A stretch of DNA of 64,000 nucleotides from Neglectibacter sp. X58. GTDB lineage: Bacteria; Bacillota; Clostridia; Oscillospirales; Acutalibacteraceae. Under the pieces are notes generated by a model that worked only from the letters and a program-made list of their open reading frames with translations, searched no databases and was not told the origin of the DNA. How positions within the stretch are numbered: the first letter of the stretch is position 1; every line of letters starts with the position of its first letter. The position numbers and the translations under genes were made by a program. Positions 20,025-28,208 of the stretch are shown piece after piece. The DNA lies in contig NZ_QWEO01000002.1 in assembly GCF_009936035.1 (NCBI RefSeq), forward strand, positions 153,840 to 217,839, written 5' to 3'.

Positions 20025-20414
20025 ATGAAACGCATTATCACTTATGGCACCTTCGATCTTTTACATTACGGGCACATCAACCTGCTGCGCAGGGCCAAGG
20101 AACTGGGGGACTATCTGATAGTGGCCCTGTCCACAGATGAGTTTAACTGGAACGAAAAGCAGAAGAAATGCTATTTCTCCTATGAAAAACGCAAGCAGCT
20201 CCTGGAGGCCATCCGCTATGTGGATCTGGTTATCCCGGAGGAAAACTGGGAGCAGAAAAAGACAGACGTAAAGGAATACCACATTGACACCTTTGTTATG
20301 GGGGACGACTGGGAAGGGAAGTTTGACTTTCTGAAAGAGCAGTGCCAGGTGGTTTACCTGTCCCGCACCCCGGAAATCTCCACCACCCAGATAAAGAAGG
20401 ATTTAAACCGGTAA
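20025..20414 (+). CDS. tagD: Glycerol-3-phosphate cytidylyltransferase
   Basis: 129 aa, the normal length for TagD. GTFDLLHYGHINLLRRA contains the HxGH nucleotide-transfer motif, RKQLLEAIRYVDLVIPE and MGDDWEGKFD are family blocks, and the end carries RTPEISTTQIKK (RTxGISTT-type). The enzyme makes CDP-glycerol from CTP and glycerol 3-phosphate for poly(glycerol phosphate) teichoic acid. The start is ATG 20025 because the TagD family begins with MKRIITYGTFD and the conserved leader ends there; in-frame codons upstream fall inside the leader hairpin. Confidence 0.96.
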   Translation: MKRIITYGTFDLLHYGHINLLRRAKELGDYLIVALSTDEFNWNEKQKKCYFSYEKRKQLLEAIRYVDLVIPEENWEQKKTDVKEYHIDTFVMGDDWEGKFDFLKEQCQVVYLSRTPEISTTQIKKDLNR

Positions 20415-20500
20415 CGGCTTTGGCAGGAATCCGCATATAGTGTAAAAAAATGGAAACTGCACAAGCGGTAGAGCTTTCGGGAAGAATAGGAAGGTAGGTT

Positions 20501-20529
20501 TTGCTTTTTTCGCCCTGTTCTGCTATAAT
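20501..20529 (+). promoter_or_regulatory. Internal promoter before the sugar-phosphate transferase
   Basis: TTGCTT (20501-20506), 17-bp spacer, TATAAT (20524-20529), 59 bp before the ATG. Confidence 0.65.
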
Positions 20530-20588
20530 GGGGGCAAAGCGCGGCGGTTTCCGCCAATTTTTCCCCGCTGCCGGATGGAGTTTTTGCC

Positions 20589-21962
20589 ATGCATACAATT
20601 AAAAAATTAAAGCGTTCCATTGTGTTTATATTAAAGCTGGCCCTGTTTGCCGCCCTGTTCGGCATTTTCTTCGGGATTTTCGGCATCCATAACCCCTGGC
20701 TCTGGAACCTCTCCCGCACCACAGGCGTCACCATGGTCACGTTTATTGTGCTGGGCATTGCGCTGATGTCCGTGTACGGCGGCTATGCCGTAGGCGCCCA
20801 GAAATCAAAGCCCATTGTCCACTCCATGGCCCTGGCCACCATTATCACAGACCTGGTCACCCACCTGCAGTTGTCCATTATGAACACCAGCCAGTTTAAC
20901 AACGATCATTTCGTCTATGAGACGCCCCATCTGCTGCTTTTGGTGATGGTGCTGCAGGTAATTGTCATTGTTTTCTTCTCTTATTTTGGCAATTTCATTT
21001 ATTTTTCCCTGGAGCCGCCAGAGCGCTGCTGCGTGATATCCTCCTCCCGGGAGAGCCTGGGCAGCATTATCCCCAAGATAAAGCGCTTTAAGAAGCAGTA
21101 TAACATTACGGAAACAGTGCGGTACGACTCCCCTAAGGTGCTGGACGTGATAGCCCGCAACGACACGGTGTTCCTTTACGATGTGCCCACCCGGGAGCGC
21201 ACCAGCCTTATCGACTTCTGCTATCAGACCCAGAAGAACATCTATTACAACTTCGAGATGATCGACGTGGTAAGCCAGGGGGCCAAATACGTCACCCTGG
21301 ACGACAAGTCCCTGGTGATGCACATGGCAAAGGACTTAACCATGGAGCAGCGCATTATAAAGCGCCTGATGGACATTTCCATCTCCCTGTTCGCCCTGGT
21401 GCTTACCAGCCCCATTATGCTGGTCTGCGCCGTTGCCATCAAGGCTGAGGACGGGGGCAAGGTGTTTTACAAGCAGAAGCGCCTGACAAAATACGGGCGG
21501 GTGTTCCAGGTGTACAAGTTCCGCACCATGAAAGAGGAAAACTCCATCCACAAATCTGTGACGGAAAACGACGACCGCATTACAAAGGTAGGCAACATCC
21601 TGCGGAAATTCCGCATAGACGAGCTGCCCCAGATGCTGAACATCTTAAAGGGGGACATGACTGTGGTAGGCCCCCGGCCGGAAATGCTGGAGAACGTGGA
21701 GAAATACACCAGCGACCTGCCGGAATTTTCCTACCGCCTGCGGATGAAGGCAGGGCTTACAGGCCTTGCCCAAATCTCCGGCAAGTATAACACCTCCCCC
21801 AAGGACAAGCTTGTTATGGACTTGATGTATATTGAAAACTACAGCATCTGGCAGGATTTGAAGCTGATTTTCCAGACTATCACGGTGTTCCTCAAGGCCT
21901 CTGAAAGCACGGAAGCCTTTGGCAGGGAAAACCTGTACGACTTTGACGAAGAGAAGGAATAG
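20589..21962 (+). CDS. Undecaprenyl-phosphate sugar-phosphate transferase (polyprenyl glycosylphosphotransferase)
   Basis: 457 aa. The N-terminal half has about four to five membrane helices and a CoA-binding-like cytoplasmic domain. The C-terminal half is the bacterial sugar transferase domain: KRLMDISISLFALVL, KVFYKQKRLTKYGR, YKFRTMKEE, RKFRIDELPQMLNILKGDM, VGPRPEM and GLTGLAQISGKY. These enzymes place the first sugar-1-phosphate on undecaprenyl phosphate and so start polymer repeat synthesis. The adjacent TagA homologue would add the next sugar. The gene has its own promoter and a GGATGGAG site before the ATG. Confidence 0.93.
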   Translation: MHTIKKLKRSIVFILKLALFAALFGIFFGIFGIHNPWLWNLSRTTGVTMVTFIVLGIALMSVYGGYAVGAQKSKPIVHSMALATIITDLVTHLQLSIMNTSQFNNDHFVYETPHLLLLVMVLQVIVIVFFSYFGNFIYFSLEPPERCCVISSSRESLGSIIPKIKRFKKQYNITETVRYDSPKVLDVIARNDTVFLYDVPTRERTSLIDFCYQTQKNIYYNFEMIDVVSQGAKYVTLDDKSLVMHMAKDLTMEQRIIKRLMDISISLFALVLTSPIMLVCAVAIKAEDGGKVFYKQKRLTKYGRVFQVYKFRTMKEENSIHKSVTENDDRITKVGNILRKFRIDELPQMLNILKGDMTVVGPRPEMLENVEKYTSDLPEFSYRLRMKAGLTGLAQISGKYNTSPKDKLVMDLMYIENYSIWQDLKLIFQTITVFLKASESTEAFGRENLYDFDEEKE

Positions 21963-21989
21963 CGTTACAGTGTAAGGGAGGTTTGGCCC

Positions 21990-22703
21990 ATGGAAGAATA
22001 TTTCCGCCGGGTATTCCCCGGCTCCGCAGAGGAGTTCTGCCAAAAGGCGGAGTCCGCCATGGAAAGCGGCAGGCGCATGTTCGTTGTAACGGCAAACCCG
22101 GAAATCTTGATGGCAGCGGGCCGGGACGAAAAGGCCCGGGAGCTGCTGCTGTCTGCGGACGCGGAGATTGTGCCCGACGGCATCAGCGTGGTGAAGGCCA
22201 TGGGAATGCTGGGCCTGCCCGTTACCGAGCGGATAACCGGGGTGGACTTGGCAGACAAGCTGCTGCACAGCGCGGGCCGTTCCGGCAAAAGCGTGTACCT
22301 TTTGGGCGCCAAGGAGGAAGTGGTGTCCACCCTGGCCAAAAACCTGAAAGCCCACTATCCTGCCATGACCCTCCATTACCATAACGGCTATGACGGGGAC
22401 AAGGACTCCATCATGAAGGAAATTGCCATTCTCTCCCCGGACCTGGTGCTGGTGGGCCTGGGCGTGCCGGCCCAGGAGTTTCTCATCCACCGCCATCTGC
22501 AGGATTTTACAAAGGGCGTGCTTATGGGGGTAGGGGGATCTTTCGACGTGCTCAGCGGCATGAAGCGCCGGGCGCCCGCCCTTTTTGTCAAGACCAATAC
22601 GGAATGGCTGTACCGTATTTTGCGGGAGCCTTCCCGCTTAAAGCGCTTCTGGCGATCCAACGTGAAATTCCTGGGCGAAGTGCGCAAGGCAGCTAGGAAG
22701 TAA
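21990..22703 (+). CDS. tagA: WecG/TagA/CpsF family glycosyltransferase
   Basis: 237 aa. Family blocks VVTANPEILMAA, IVPDGISVVKA, RITGVDL, VYLLGAKEEVV and PDLVLVGLGVPAQEFLI are all present, with catalytic Asp expected in the PDG motif. TagA-type enzymes add N-acetylmannosamine to undecaprenyl-PP-GlcNAc, which fits the downstream wecB (UDP-ManNAc supply) and gives the linkage unit on which glycerol phosphate is polymerised. A positively charged C-terminus (LKRFWRSNVKFLGEVRKAARK) suggests membrane association. GGGAGG lies before the ATG. A terminator follows. Confidence 0.93.
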   Translation: MEEYFRRVFPGSAEEFCQKAESAMESGRRMFVVTANPEILMAAGRDEKARELLLSADAEIVPDGISVVKAMGMLGLPVTERITGVDLADKLLHSAGRSGKSVYLLGAKEEVVSTLAKNLKAHYPAMTLHYHNGYDGDKDSIMKEIAILSPDLVLVGLGVPAQEFLIHRHLQDFTKGVLMGVGGSFDVLSGMKRRAPALFVKTNTEWLYRILREPSRLKRFWRSNVKFLGEVRKAARK

Positions 22704-22709
22704 TGCAAG

Positions 22710-22736
22710 AAGGCCCCCTTTTTGGCGGGCCTTTTT
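22710..22736 (+). terminator. Terminator after tagA
   Basis: AAGGCCC and GGGCCTT form the stem, followed by TTTT. Confidence 0.75.
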
Positions 22737-23266
22737 ACACTTGGGGCGGCGGGCGGTTTTGCAGGATTTCTCCGGACAGCTTGCATTTTGGTGATTATAA
22801 TTCACTATATAAATGTGAACAAATTGTTAAATTACAAAATTATTCACACTAAACCTGTGGTTTTGTAAACGGTTTGTCATCTTTGTAACCAAGTTGTCAT
22901 TTAGGCCCGCCATACCCGGAGAAGATGTGTTCCGAGAGCGTCTCGGGCACGCGAAGGAGTGTGCAGCCGCAAATTTTGCGGCGAAAAATTCCCGCATACG
23001 CTGCCCGCGTCTCGGATCCAACGTCACGTTGGTGCGTCTTGGATGCAGCGTCACGTTGCCCGCATCTCAGACGCAGCGTTACGCTTGCGGGAGCGCCCCG
23101 GACACACGATAATAAGCGTAAGCGCGGAATCGCATTCCGCAGCGAAAGATTTCTGCTTACGCTGCCCACGTCTTGGGCCAGGTGTCACACCTGTAAGGGA
23201 TTTGTAAAAAAATTGTAGACATTAAATTGAGAAAGCTTGCGTATACTGTAGGAAGGATTGAATGCT
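22737..23266. other. Long non-coding region with palindromes before wecB
   Basis: An AT-rich stretch (about 22790-22890, with GTGAACAAATTGTTAA) is followed by a GC-rich stretch of degenerate repeats (22938-23196). No convincing gene is seen; short frames crossing it have no ribosome site and repeat-like composition. TATACT near 23241 could be a -10 for wecB. Confidence 0.6.
23007..23196 (+). repeat. GCGTCTCGG repeats with GTnAC-centred palindromes
   Basis: Units start at 23007, 23034 and 23062 (27-28 bp period) with a further unit near 23167. Each has GCGTCT-type sequence plus a palindrome: CCAACGTCACGTTGG, GCAGCGTCACGTTGC (one G-T pair), AGCGTTACGCT, and CAGGTGTCACACCTG. The arms change in matching fashion. 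A related GCAACGTAACGTTGC lies at 35024. Confidence 0.7.
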
Positions 23267-24388
23267 ATGAAAAAAATCCGTGTACTGTCTGTGTTCGGCA
23301 CCCGGCCGGAAACCATAAAAATGGCGCCCCTGGTGAAAGAACTGCAAAAACGGGAGGGAATTGAAAGCCTTGTGTGCGTTACCGCCCAGCACAGGCAGAT
23401 GCTGGATCAGGTGCTGCGGGCCTTTGCCATCCGCCCTGACTTTGACCTGGACATTATGCGCCAGGGCCAGACGCTCTCCGACATCACCGCCCGGGTGTTA
23501 AAAGGGCTGGAAAGCGTGCTCCAGGAGGCAAACCCCCACATAGTCTTGGTGCACGGGGATACCACCACCACCTTTGCCGGGGCCTTGGCAGCCTATTACG
23601 CCCAGATTGCAGTGGGCCATGTGGAAGCGGGCCTGCGCACAGGGGACAAGTATTCCCCCTTCCCGGAGGAGATGAACCGGCAGTTTGTGGGGTGCATGGC
23701 AGACCTGCATTTTGCCCCTACAGAATTAAGCCGCCAGAACCTTCTGCGGGAGGGAAAGAGGCCGGAAACCATTGTGGTGACAGGCAACACCGCTATAGAC
23801 GCACTCTCCACCACTGTGCGGCAGGACTACACCGACGAGCTGCTGGAATGGGCCGCAGGCTCCCGGCTTATTGTGCTTACAGCCCACCGCAGGGAAAACC
23901 TGGGGGAACCTATGCACCGCATGTTCCGGGCTATCCGGCGGATTATCGAGGAGTTCCCGGATGTGAAGATGGTATATCCTGTGCATTTGAACCCCCTGGT
24001 GCAGAAGGCGGCGGAGGAAGAGCTGGGGGGCTGTAACCGGGTGCGGCTCATTGCGCCCCTGGAAGTGGTGGAATTTCACAACCTGCTGGCGCGCTCTGCC
24101 TTAATCCTGACGGACAGCGGCGGCATCCAGGAGGAAGCCCCCTCCCTGGGCAAGCCGGTTATCGTCCTGCGGGACACCACCGAGCGCCCGGAGGGCATTG
24201 CGGCTGGCACCTTGAAGCTGGCTGGCACAGGGGAAGAAACCATTTATGCCCTTATCCGGGAACTGCTTACAGACGAAAAAGAGTATGCCCGCATGGCCCA
24301 TGCCAGCAACCCCTACGGGGACGGGCAGGCAAGCCGCCGCATTGCGGACGCCATTATAGATTATTTTAAGAAGGAGCGGCAGGACTGA
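23267..24388 (+). CDS. wecB: UDP-N-acetylglucosamine 2-epimerase (non-hydrolysing)
   Basis: 373 aa from ATG 23267, preceded by GGAAGG. Family blocks: VFGTRPETIKMAPL, VHGDTTTTFAGALAAYY, GHVEAGLRTGD, SPFPEEMNRQ, TAHRRENLG and LTDSGGIQEEAPSLGKPV. It converts UDP-GlcNAc to UDP-ManNAc, the donor for the TagA step two genes upstream. The N-terminus was trimmed to MKKIRVLSVFGTRP because that is the usual family start and the ribosome site is at the right distance. Confidence 0.96.
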   Translation: MKKIRVLSVFGTRPETIKMAPLVKELQKREGIESLVCVTAQHRQMLDQVLRAFAIRPDFDLDIMRQGQTLSDITARVLKGLESVLQEANPHIVLVHGDTTTTFAGALAAYYAQIAVGHVEAGLRTGDKYSPFPEEMNRQFVGCMADLHFAPTELSRQNLLREGKRPETIVVTGNTAIDALSTTVRQDYTDELLEWAAGSRLIVLTAHRRENLGEPMHRMFRAIRRIIEEFPDVKMVYPVHLNPLVQKAAEEELGGCNRVRLIAPLEVVEFHNLLARSALILTDSGGIQEEAPSLGKPVIVLRDTTERPEGIAAGTLKLAGTGEETIYALIRELLTDEKEYARMAHASNPYGDGQASRRIADAIIDYFKKERQD

Positions 24389-24468
24389 AGGCCTCGCAGC
24401 AATTGCGGCTTTTTCAAAAGGCGCTGCGGGGCGCGGTCAGGCAACCGCGCGAAAAGGACAAGGAAGAT

Positions 24469-26568
24469 ATGGCACTGAAACTGAGGAATGACAAGAGCAC
24501 AGCCCTGCCCCGGGAAGGGCGGCAGGGAGAGTTTATCGAAAAAAGCCAGTGGGGCATTGAGCTGGCCGTCAGCCGGTGGCACCTGCTGATGGCCGGCCTG
24601 CTGCTGACGGCAGCGGGGGCCTTTTTCCTGCTGGAAAAATTCCAGGCAGAGGGGGAGCAGCCGACAGAGCAGGTACATATGTATGGCTGGTATGCCGCTG
24701 TATACCTTCTGCTCACCCTGCTGGGAGCGGCCCTCTGCCTCCTGGAGTTCCGCATCCCCCACCTGGCCCGAAGGGCTTTTGGCTGGATACTGCTGGCGCT
24801 GGCTCCCCTGGGCACCTTCTACGCAGTGGATTTAATAAACGGCACCCGTATCCTCACCTTCCCCCTGCGCAAAGCCTTTGCAAACTATTTATGCTATCTG
24901 ATGGTCTTTGCCGCCCTATACGCCCTGTGCCGCCGGGTGTGGATCACCATTTTCGCCGGGGGCGCGGCCTTCCTCACCTTTGGCATTGCCAATTATTTTG
25001 TGGTGCAGTTCCGGGGCCAGCCCATTCTGCCCTGGGATCTCCAGTCTGTGGGCACCGCTATGGCGGTTTCCGGGGGCTATGAATACACCCCCACCCAGCA
25101 GATGGCCCTGGCGGCTATGGCTTTTTTGTGCTTCACTGTGTTCAGCTCCAAAACCGGGCCGCAGGGACGGGGCACAGCCACCCGGCGGTTCCGCATGGGA
25201 GAGCGCCTTACGGCGGTGTGCATGTCCATCGGCCTGTTTTTCCTGCTGTTCCCCGCCAACATCCTTTCCAGCATGGGCATTTCTGTGTGGGCCTGGAACC
25301 AGAAGGTGAGTTCAGAGCTGACAGGCATTGTGGCAGGCTTTTTCGCAAACGTCCAGTTTGTGATGGTGGAAAAGCCGGAAGGCTATTCCACCCAGGCCGT
25401 GAAAGCCCTGGGAGAAGAGCTTTCAGAAAAGGAAAGCCCCCAAATACTGGGCAGCCCGGAAAAACTGCCTACCATCATTGCCATTATGAACGAGTCCATG
25501 ACAGATTTCTCCCGGGTGGGCGGCATGTCCTTCACCCCGGACAACCTGCCCTTTATCCACTCCCTGGAAGCCTCGGGCCAGATTGTATGGGGCACAGCTT
25601 ATTCCTCTGTATACGGGGGCAACACCTGCAACAGCGAGTATGAGTTCCTCACCGGCAACACCACAGCTTTCCTGCCTGTCAGCAGCAAGCCCTATCAGCA
25701 GTATATCGACCACGAGCAGGCGGGCCTGCCCAGCATCCTGAAAAGCTATGGCTACCGCTGCCTGGCGGTACACCCGGGCAGGCGTTCTGCCTGGCAGCGG
25801 GACGAGGCCTATCCCTATCTAGGCTTTGACGAGTTTATAGACGCCTCTGTTTTTGACGTGCCCCGGCGCTATGAGCATGGCCTGACCAGCGACCGTTCCT
25901 GTTATGATCAAGTGATATATGAATATGAAAACCGAGGAGACAGCCCTTTGTTCCTCTTTAATGTGACCATCCAGAACCACGGCGGCTATGAGGACGAGGA
26001 GTATGAAACCACTGTACAGCTTACAGACTATCCCGGGAAGTTCCCCCAGGCAGAGCAGTACCTGAGCCTGACGAAAAAATCGGACACAGCGCTGGAATTT
26101 CTGCTGGACTATTTTGCCAGGCAGCCAGATCCGGTTGTGGTGGTGTTCTTTGGGGATCACTGGCCCAACCTGGAGCCAGGATTTGTGCAGGAGCTGCTGG
26201 GGACAGACGATGATGCTGTCAACATCGAGACCATGATGCGCAAATACCAGGTGCCTTTCTTCATCTGGGCAAATTACCCCCTGGAAGGGGAAGAAATAGA
26301 GAGCATCAGCCTGAATTACCTTTCCGGTCTCTTGCTGCGGGCGGCGGGCTTAGAGGGCACAGCCTATACGAAATTTTTGGAAGAGCTTCGGCAAACCCTG
26401 CCGGTAATAACGGCAGTGGGGATGATAGACAAGGAGGGGGAAGTTTACAAAAACGAGGGGGGAACCCCTTACGACAGCCTTCTGAACGAGTATGCCATGC
26501 TCCAGTATAACCACGCCTTTGAGGATGAAGGCCGCCAGGACAGGCTCTTTGAGGTAGAGAGCCGCTGA
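24469..26568 (+). CDS. LTA synthase-like membrane sulfatase-fold enzyme
   Basis: 699 aa from ATG 24469 (AAGGAAGAT before it; an earlier in-frame start at 24403 has no good site). Five hydrophobic spans occupy about residues 35-300, then an extracellular alkaline-phosphatase/sulfatase domain: MNESMTDFSRVGG, VYGGNTCNSEYEFLTG with the Thr nucleophile region, HPGRRSAWQRDEAYP, NVTIQNHGGY and FFGDHWPNLEPGF. LtaS-type enzymes polymerise or transfer glycerol phosphate from phosphatidylglycerol. Its place at the end of a TagD/TagB cluster supports a role in glycerol-phosphate decoration. A non-LTA phosphoglycerol transferase role is also possible. Confidence 0.9.
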   Translation: MALKLRNDKSTALPREGRQGEFIEKSQWGIELAVSRWHLLMAGLLLTAAGAFFLLEKFQAEGEQPTEQVHMYGWYAAVYLLLTLLGAALCLLEFRIPHLARRAFGWILLALAPLGTFYAVDLINGTRILTFPLRKAFANYLCYLMVFAALYALCRRVWITIFAGGAAFLTFGIANYFVVQFRGQPILPWDLQSVGTAMAVSGGYEYTPTQQMALAAMAFLCFTVFSSKTGPQGRGTATRRFRMGERLTAVCMSIGLFFLLFPANILSSMGISVWAWNQKVSSELTGIVAGFFANVQFVMVEKPEGYSTQAVKALGEELSEKESPQILGSPEKLPTIIAIMNESMTDFSRVGGMSFTPDNLPFIHSLEASGQIVWGTAYSSVYGGNTCNSEYEFLTGNTTAFLPVSSKPYQQYIDHEQAGLPSILKSYGYRCLAVHPGRRSAWQRDEAYPYLGFDEFIDASVFDVPRRYEHGLTSDRSCYDQVIYEYENRGDSPLFLFNVTIQNHGGYEDEEYETTVQLTDYPGKFPQAEQYLSLTKKSDTALEFLLDYFARQPDPVVVVFFGDHWPNLEPGFVQELLGTDDDAVNIETMMRKYQVPFFIWANYPLEGEEIESISLNYLSGLLLRAAGLEGTAYTKFLEELRQTLPVITAVGMIDKEGEVYKNEGGTPYDSLLNEYAMLQYNHAFEDEGRQDRLFEVESR

Positions 26569-26569
26569 A

Positions 26570-26676
26570 TATAGTAAACGCAGTTCAAAAGAGGCATTCT
26601 GCCTCTTTTGGACCAGGCGGTAAAGCCGTCTGGCTTGAAAACCGGGTTGTACCGATTTTCAAGTGCGTTTACTATA
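26570..26676 (-). repeat. TATAGTAAAC triple-hairpin palindromic element, copy 2
   Basis: 107 bp directly after the LTA-synthase-like stop. Same three hairpins as copy 1 but in the opposite order: GTTCAAAAGAGG first, CGGTAAAGCCG in the middle, CTTGAAAACCGG last. Ends are TATAGTAAACG and CGTTTACTATA. Confidence 0.85.
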
Positions 26677-26734
26677 AACCACGCCCAGCGGCTTGGCACG
26701 CAGCCTTGCGCACCGAATTTAATCAGCGCTTCCA

Positions 26735-26776
26735 TAAAAAGAATCCCGCGCCTGCTGGCGCGGGATCTCTTTTTAT
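26735..26776. terminator. Bidirectional terminator
   Basis: ATCCCGCGCC pairs with GGCGCGGGAT; T-runs flank both sides (galK ends convergently at 26781). Confidence 0.85.
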
Positions 26777-26780
26777 GCTT

Positions 26781-28016
26781 TTACAGTTCAACTTCTACGC
26801 CGCCCACGTCCCGGACAGAGAGCACATGGCAGGCGCCTTCCCCGAACACCTTCTCCATGCCCTCCCGGTAGGCGTCCAGCAGATCTAAGGGCACATAGGC
26901 CTGCATGGTGCCCGCAAAGCCGCCCCCGTGTACACGGCAGGCCCCCCTGCCCTGCAGCAGGGATTCTGCCACAGCCAGCGCCAGGGTGATGCCCTGCTCC
27001 GCCGGGGCGGAGCTTGCGAACACGTTTTGCAGGCGCATGAGGGAAGAGCGCCCGGAATCCCGCACCATCCGGAGGAAGCCCTCAAAGTCCCCCTGCTCCA
27101 GGGCCTTGGCTTCCGCTGCCGCCAGGCGGTCGTCATCAAAGAAATGCATGGCCCGCAGCACGGCCCTGTCCCCGGCGGCGGCGCGCAGGGCCTTTATGTT
27201 CTGATAAAATTCTTTTTCGTCCACATCCCGCAAAAATTCCCTGCCGAAAAAGGCCGCGGCCTTCTTCATCTCCGCCGGGATGGCGGCATATTCATCGGTG
27301 AGGTCTGCATGGTTGCCGCCGGTGTCCACCACGCAAAGGGCATAGTCGTAAGCCGCCAAATCCAGCTCCCGCTTTTCGATAACAGGCTTTTGTGGATTGT
27401 GAAAGTCCATAGCCGTCACCCCGCCCACAGAGCTTGCCATCTGGTCTAAAAGCCCGCAGGGCTTGCCAAAATACACATTTTCCGCATACTGGGCTATCAT
27501 GGCGGCTGTCACCGGATCGATTTCTCCCCCATTAAACAGGCAGCTCACCACCGTCACCACCAAAATTTCAAAGGCCGCGGAACTGGAAAGGCCAGAGCCT
27601 TTCAGCACCCGGGTCTTGGTAAAGCAGTCGAAGCCGCCAATTTCATAGCCCAGCTCCTTGCACCGGGCGCAGATGCCCCGGATAAGGGAGCGGGAACCAT
27701 AGTCCGACTGGTTGGGGGCAAGGCTAGTAATGTCCACCTCGTCCACCCGGTCATATTCCACCGATTTCAGCCGGATAACCTCCAGGCCGTTAGGCTTTGC
27801 CATGCCCACCACGTCCAGGTTGATGGCAGCGGCCAGCACCCTGCCATGGTTGTGGTCAGTGTGGTTGCCGCCGATCTCCGTGCGGCCCGGGGCGCTGAAA
27901 AAGCGCGCCTCCTGGGAATCGCCGAAGAAGGTTTCAAACCCCGCCCGAATCTCCTCATACCGGGCCTTTTCCTGTTCCCAGTCCGCCCCATATAAATGCT
28001 TCACGCTTGCTTTCAT
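26781..28016 (-). CDS. galK: Galactokinase
   Basis: 411 aa from ATG 28016, chosen because AAAGAAAGGCGG lies at good spacing. GHMP kinase motifs: APGRTEIGGNHTDHNHG (galactose-binding signature), LKGSGLSSSAAFE (ATP loop) and GGGFAGTMQAY. It phosphorylates galactose at C1 in the Leloir pathway. galT and galE are not adjacent. The protein is slightly longer than typical because of the N-terminal MKASVKHLYGADW extension. It could process galactose from the LacZ encoded in this window. Confidence 0.95.
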   Translation of the reverse strand: MKASVKHLYGADWEQEKARYEEIRAGFETFFGDSQEARFFSAPGRTEIGGNHTDHNHGRVLAAAINLDVVGMAKPNGLEVIRLKSVEYDRVDEVDITSLAPNQSDYGSRSLIRGICARCKELGYEIGGFDCFTKTRVLKGSGLSSSAAFEILVVTVVSCLFNGGEIDPVTAAMIAQYAENVYFGKPCGLLDQMASSVGGVTAMDFHNPQKPVIEKRELDLAAYDYALCVVDTGGNHADLTDEYAAIPAEMKKAAAFFGREFLRDVDEKEFYQNIKALRAAAGDRAVLRAMHFFDDDRLAAAEAKALEQGDFEGFLRMVRDSGRSSLMRLQNVFASSAPAEQGITLALAVAESLLQGRGACRVHGGGFAGTMQAYVPLDLLDAYREGMEKVFGEGACHVLSVRDVGGVEVEL

Positions 28017-28208
28017 AGATATGCCGCCTTTCTTTAACATTTCGCATTCCCGCTAAGGTCATAGACAAATTACGATTATTGGGCAGCCGTCCACCAGTGA
28101 ATGGCTGCCCGCTTTGGATATTTTAACGGATGGTTTGATGAAGCCGCTTTCAGCAGCACCAATCTGAAAAGGGGAGGGAAAAACAGATGCGCCCCTGTTT
28201 TCCCTGCC

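Noticed and set aside
23007..23196. CRISPR-like array
   Set aside because: Repeats are degenerate, with 27-28 bp period and no spacers, and no cas genes are present.
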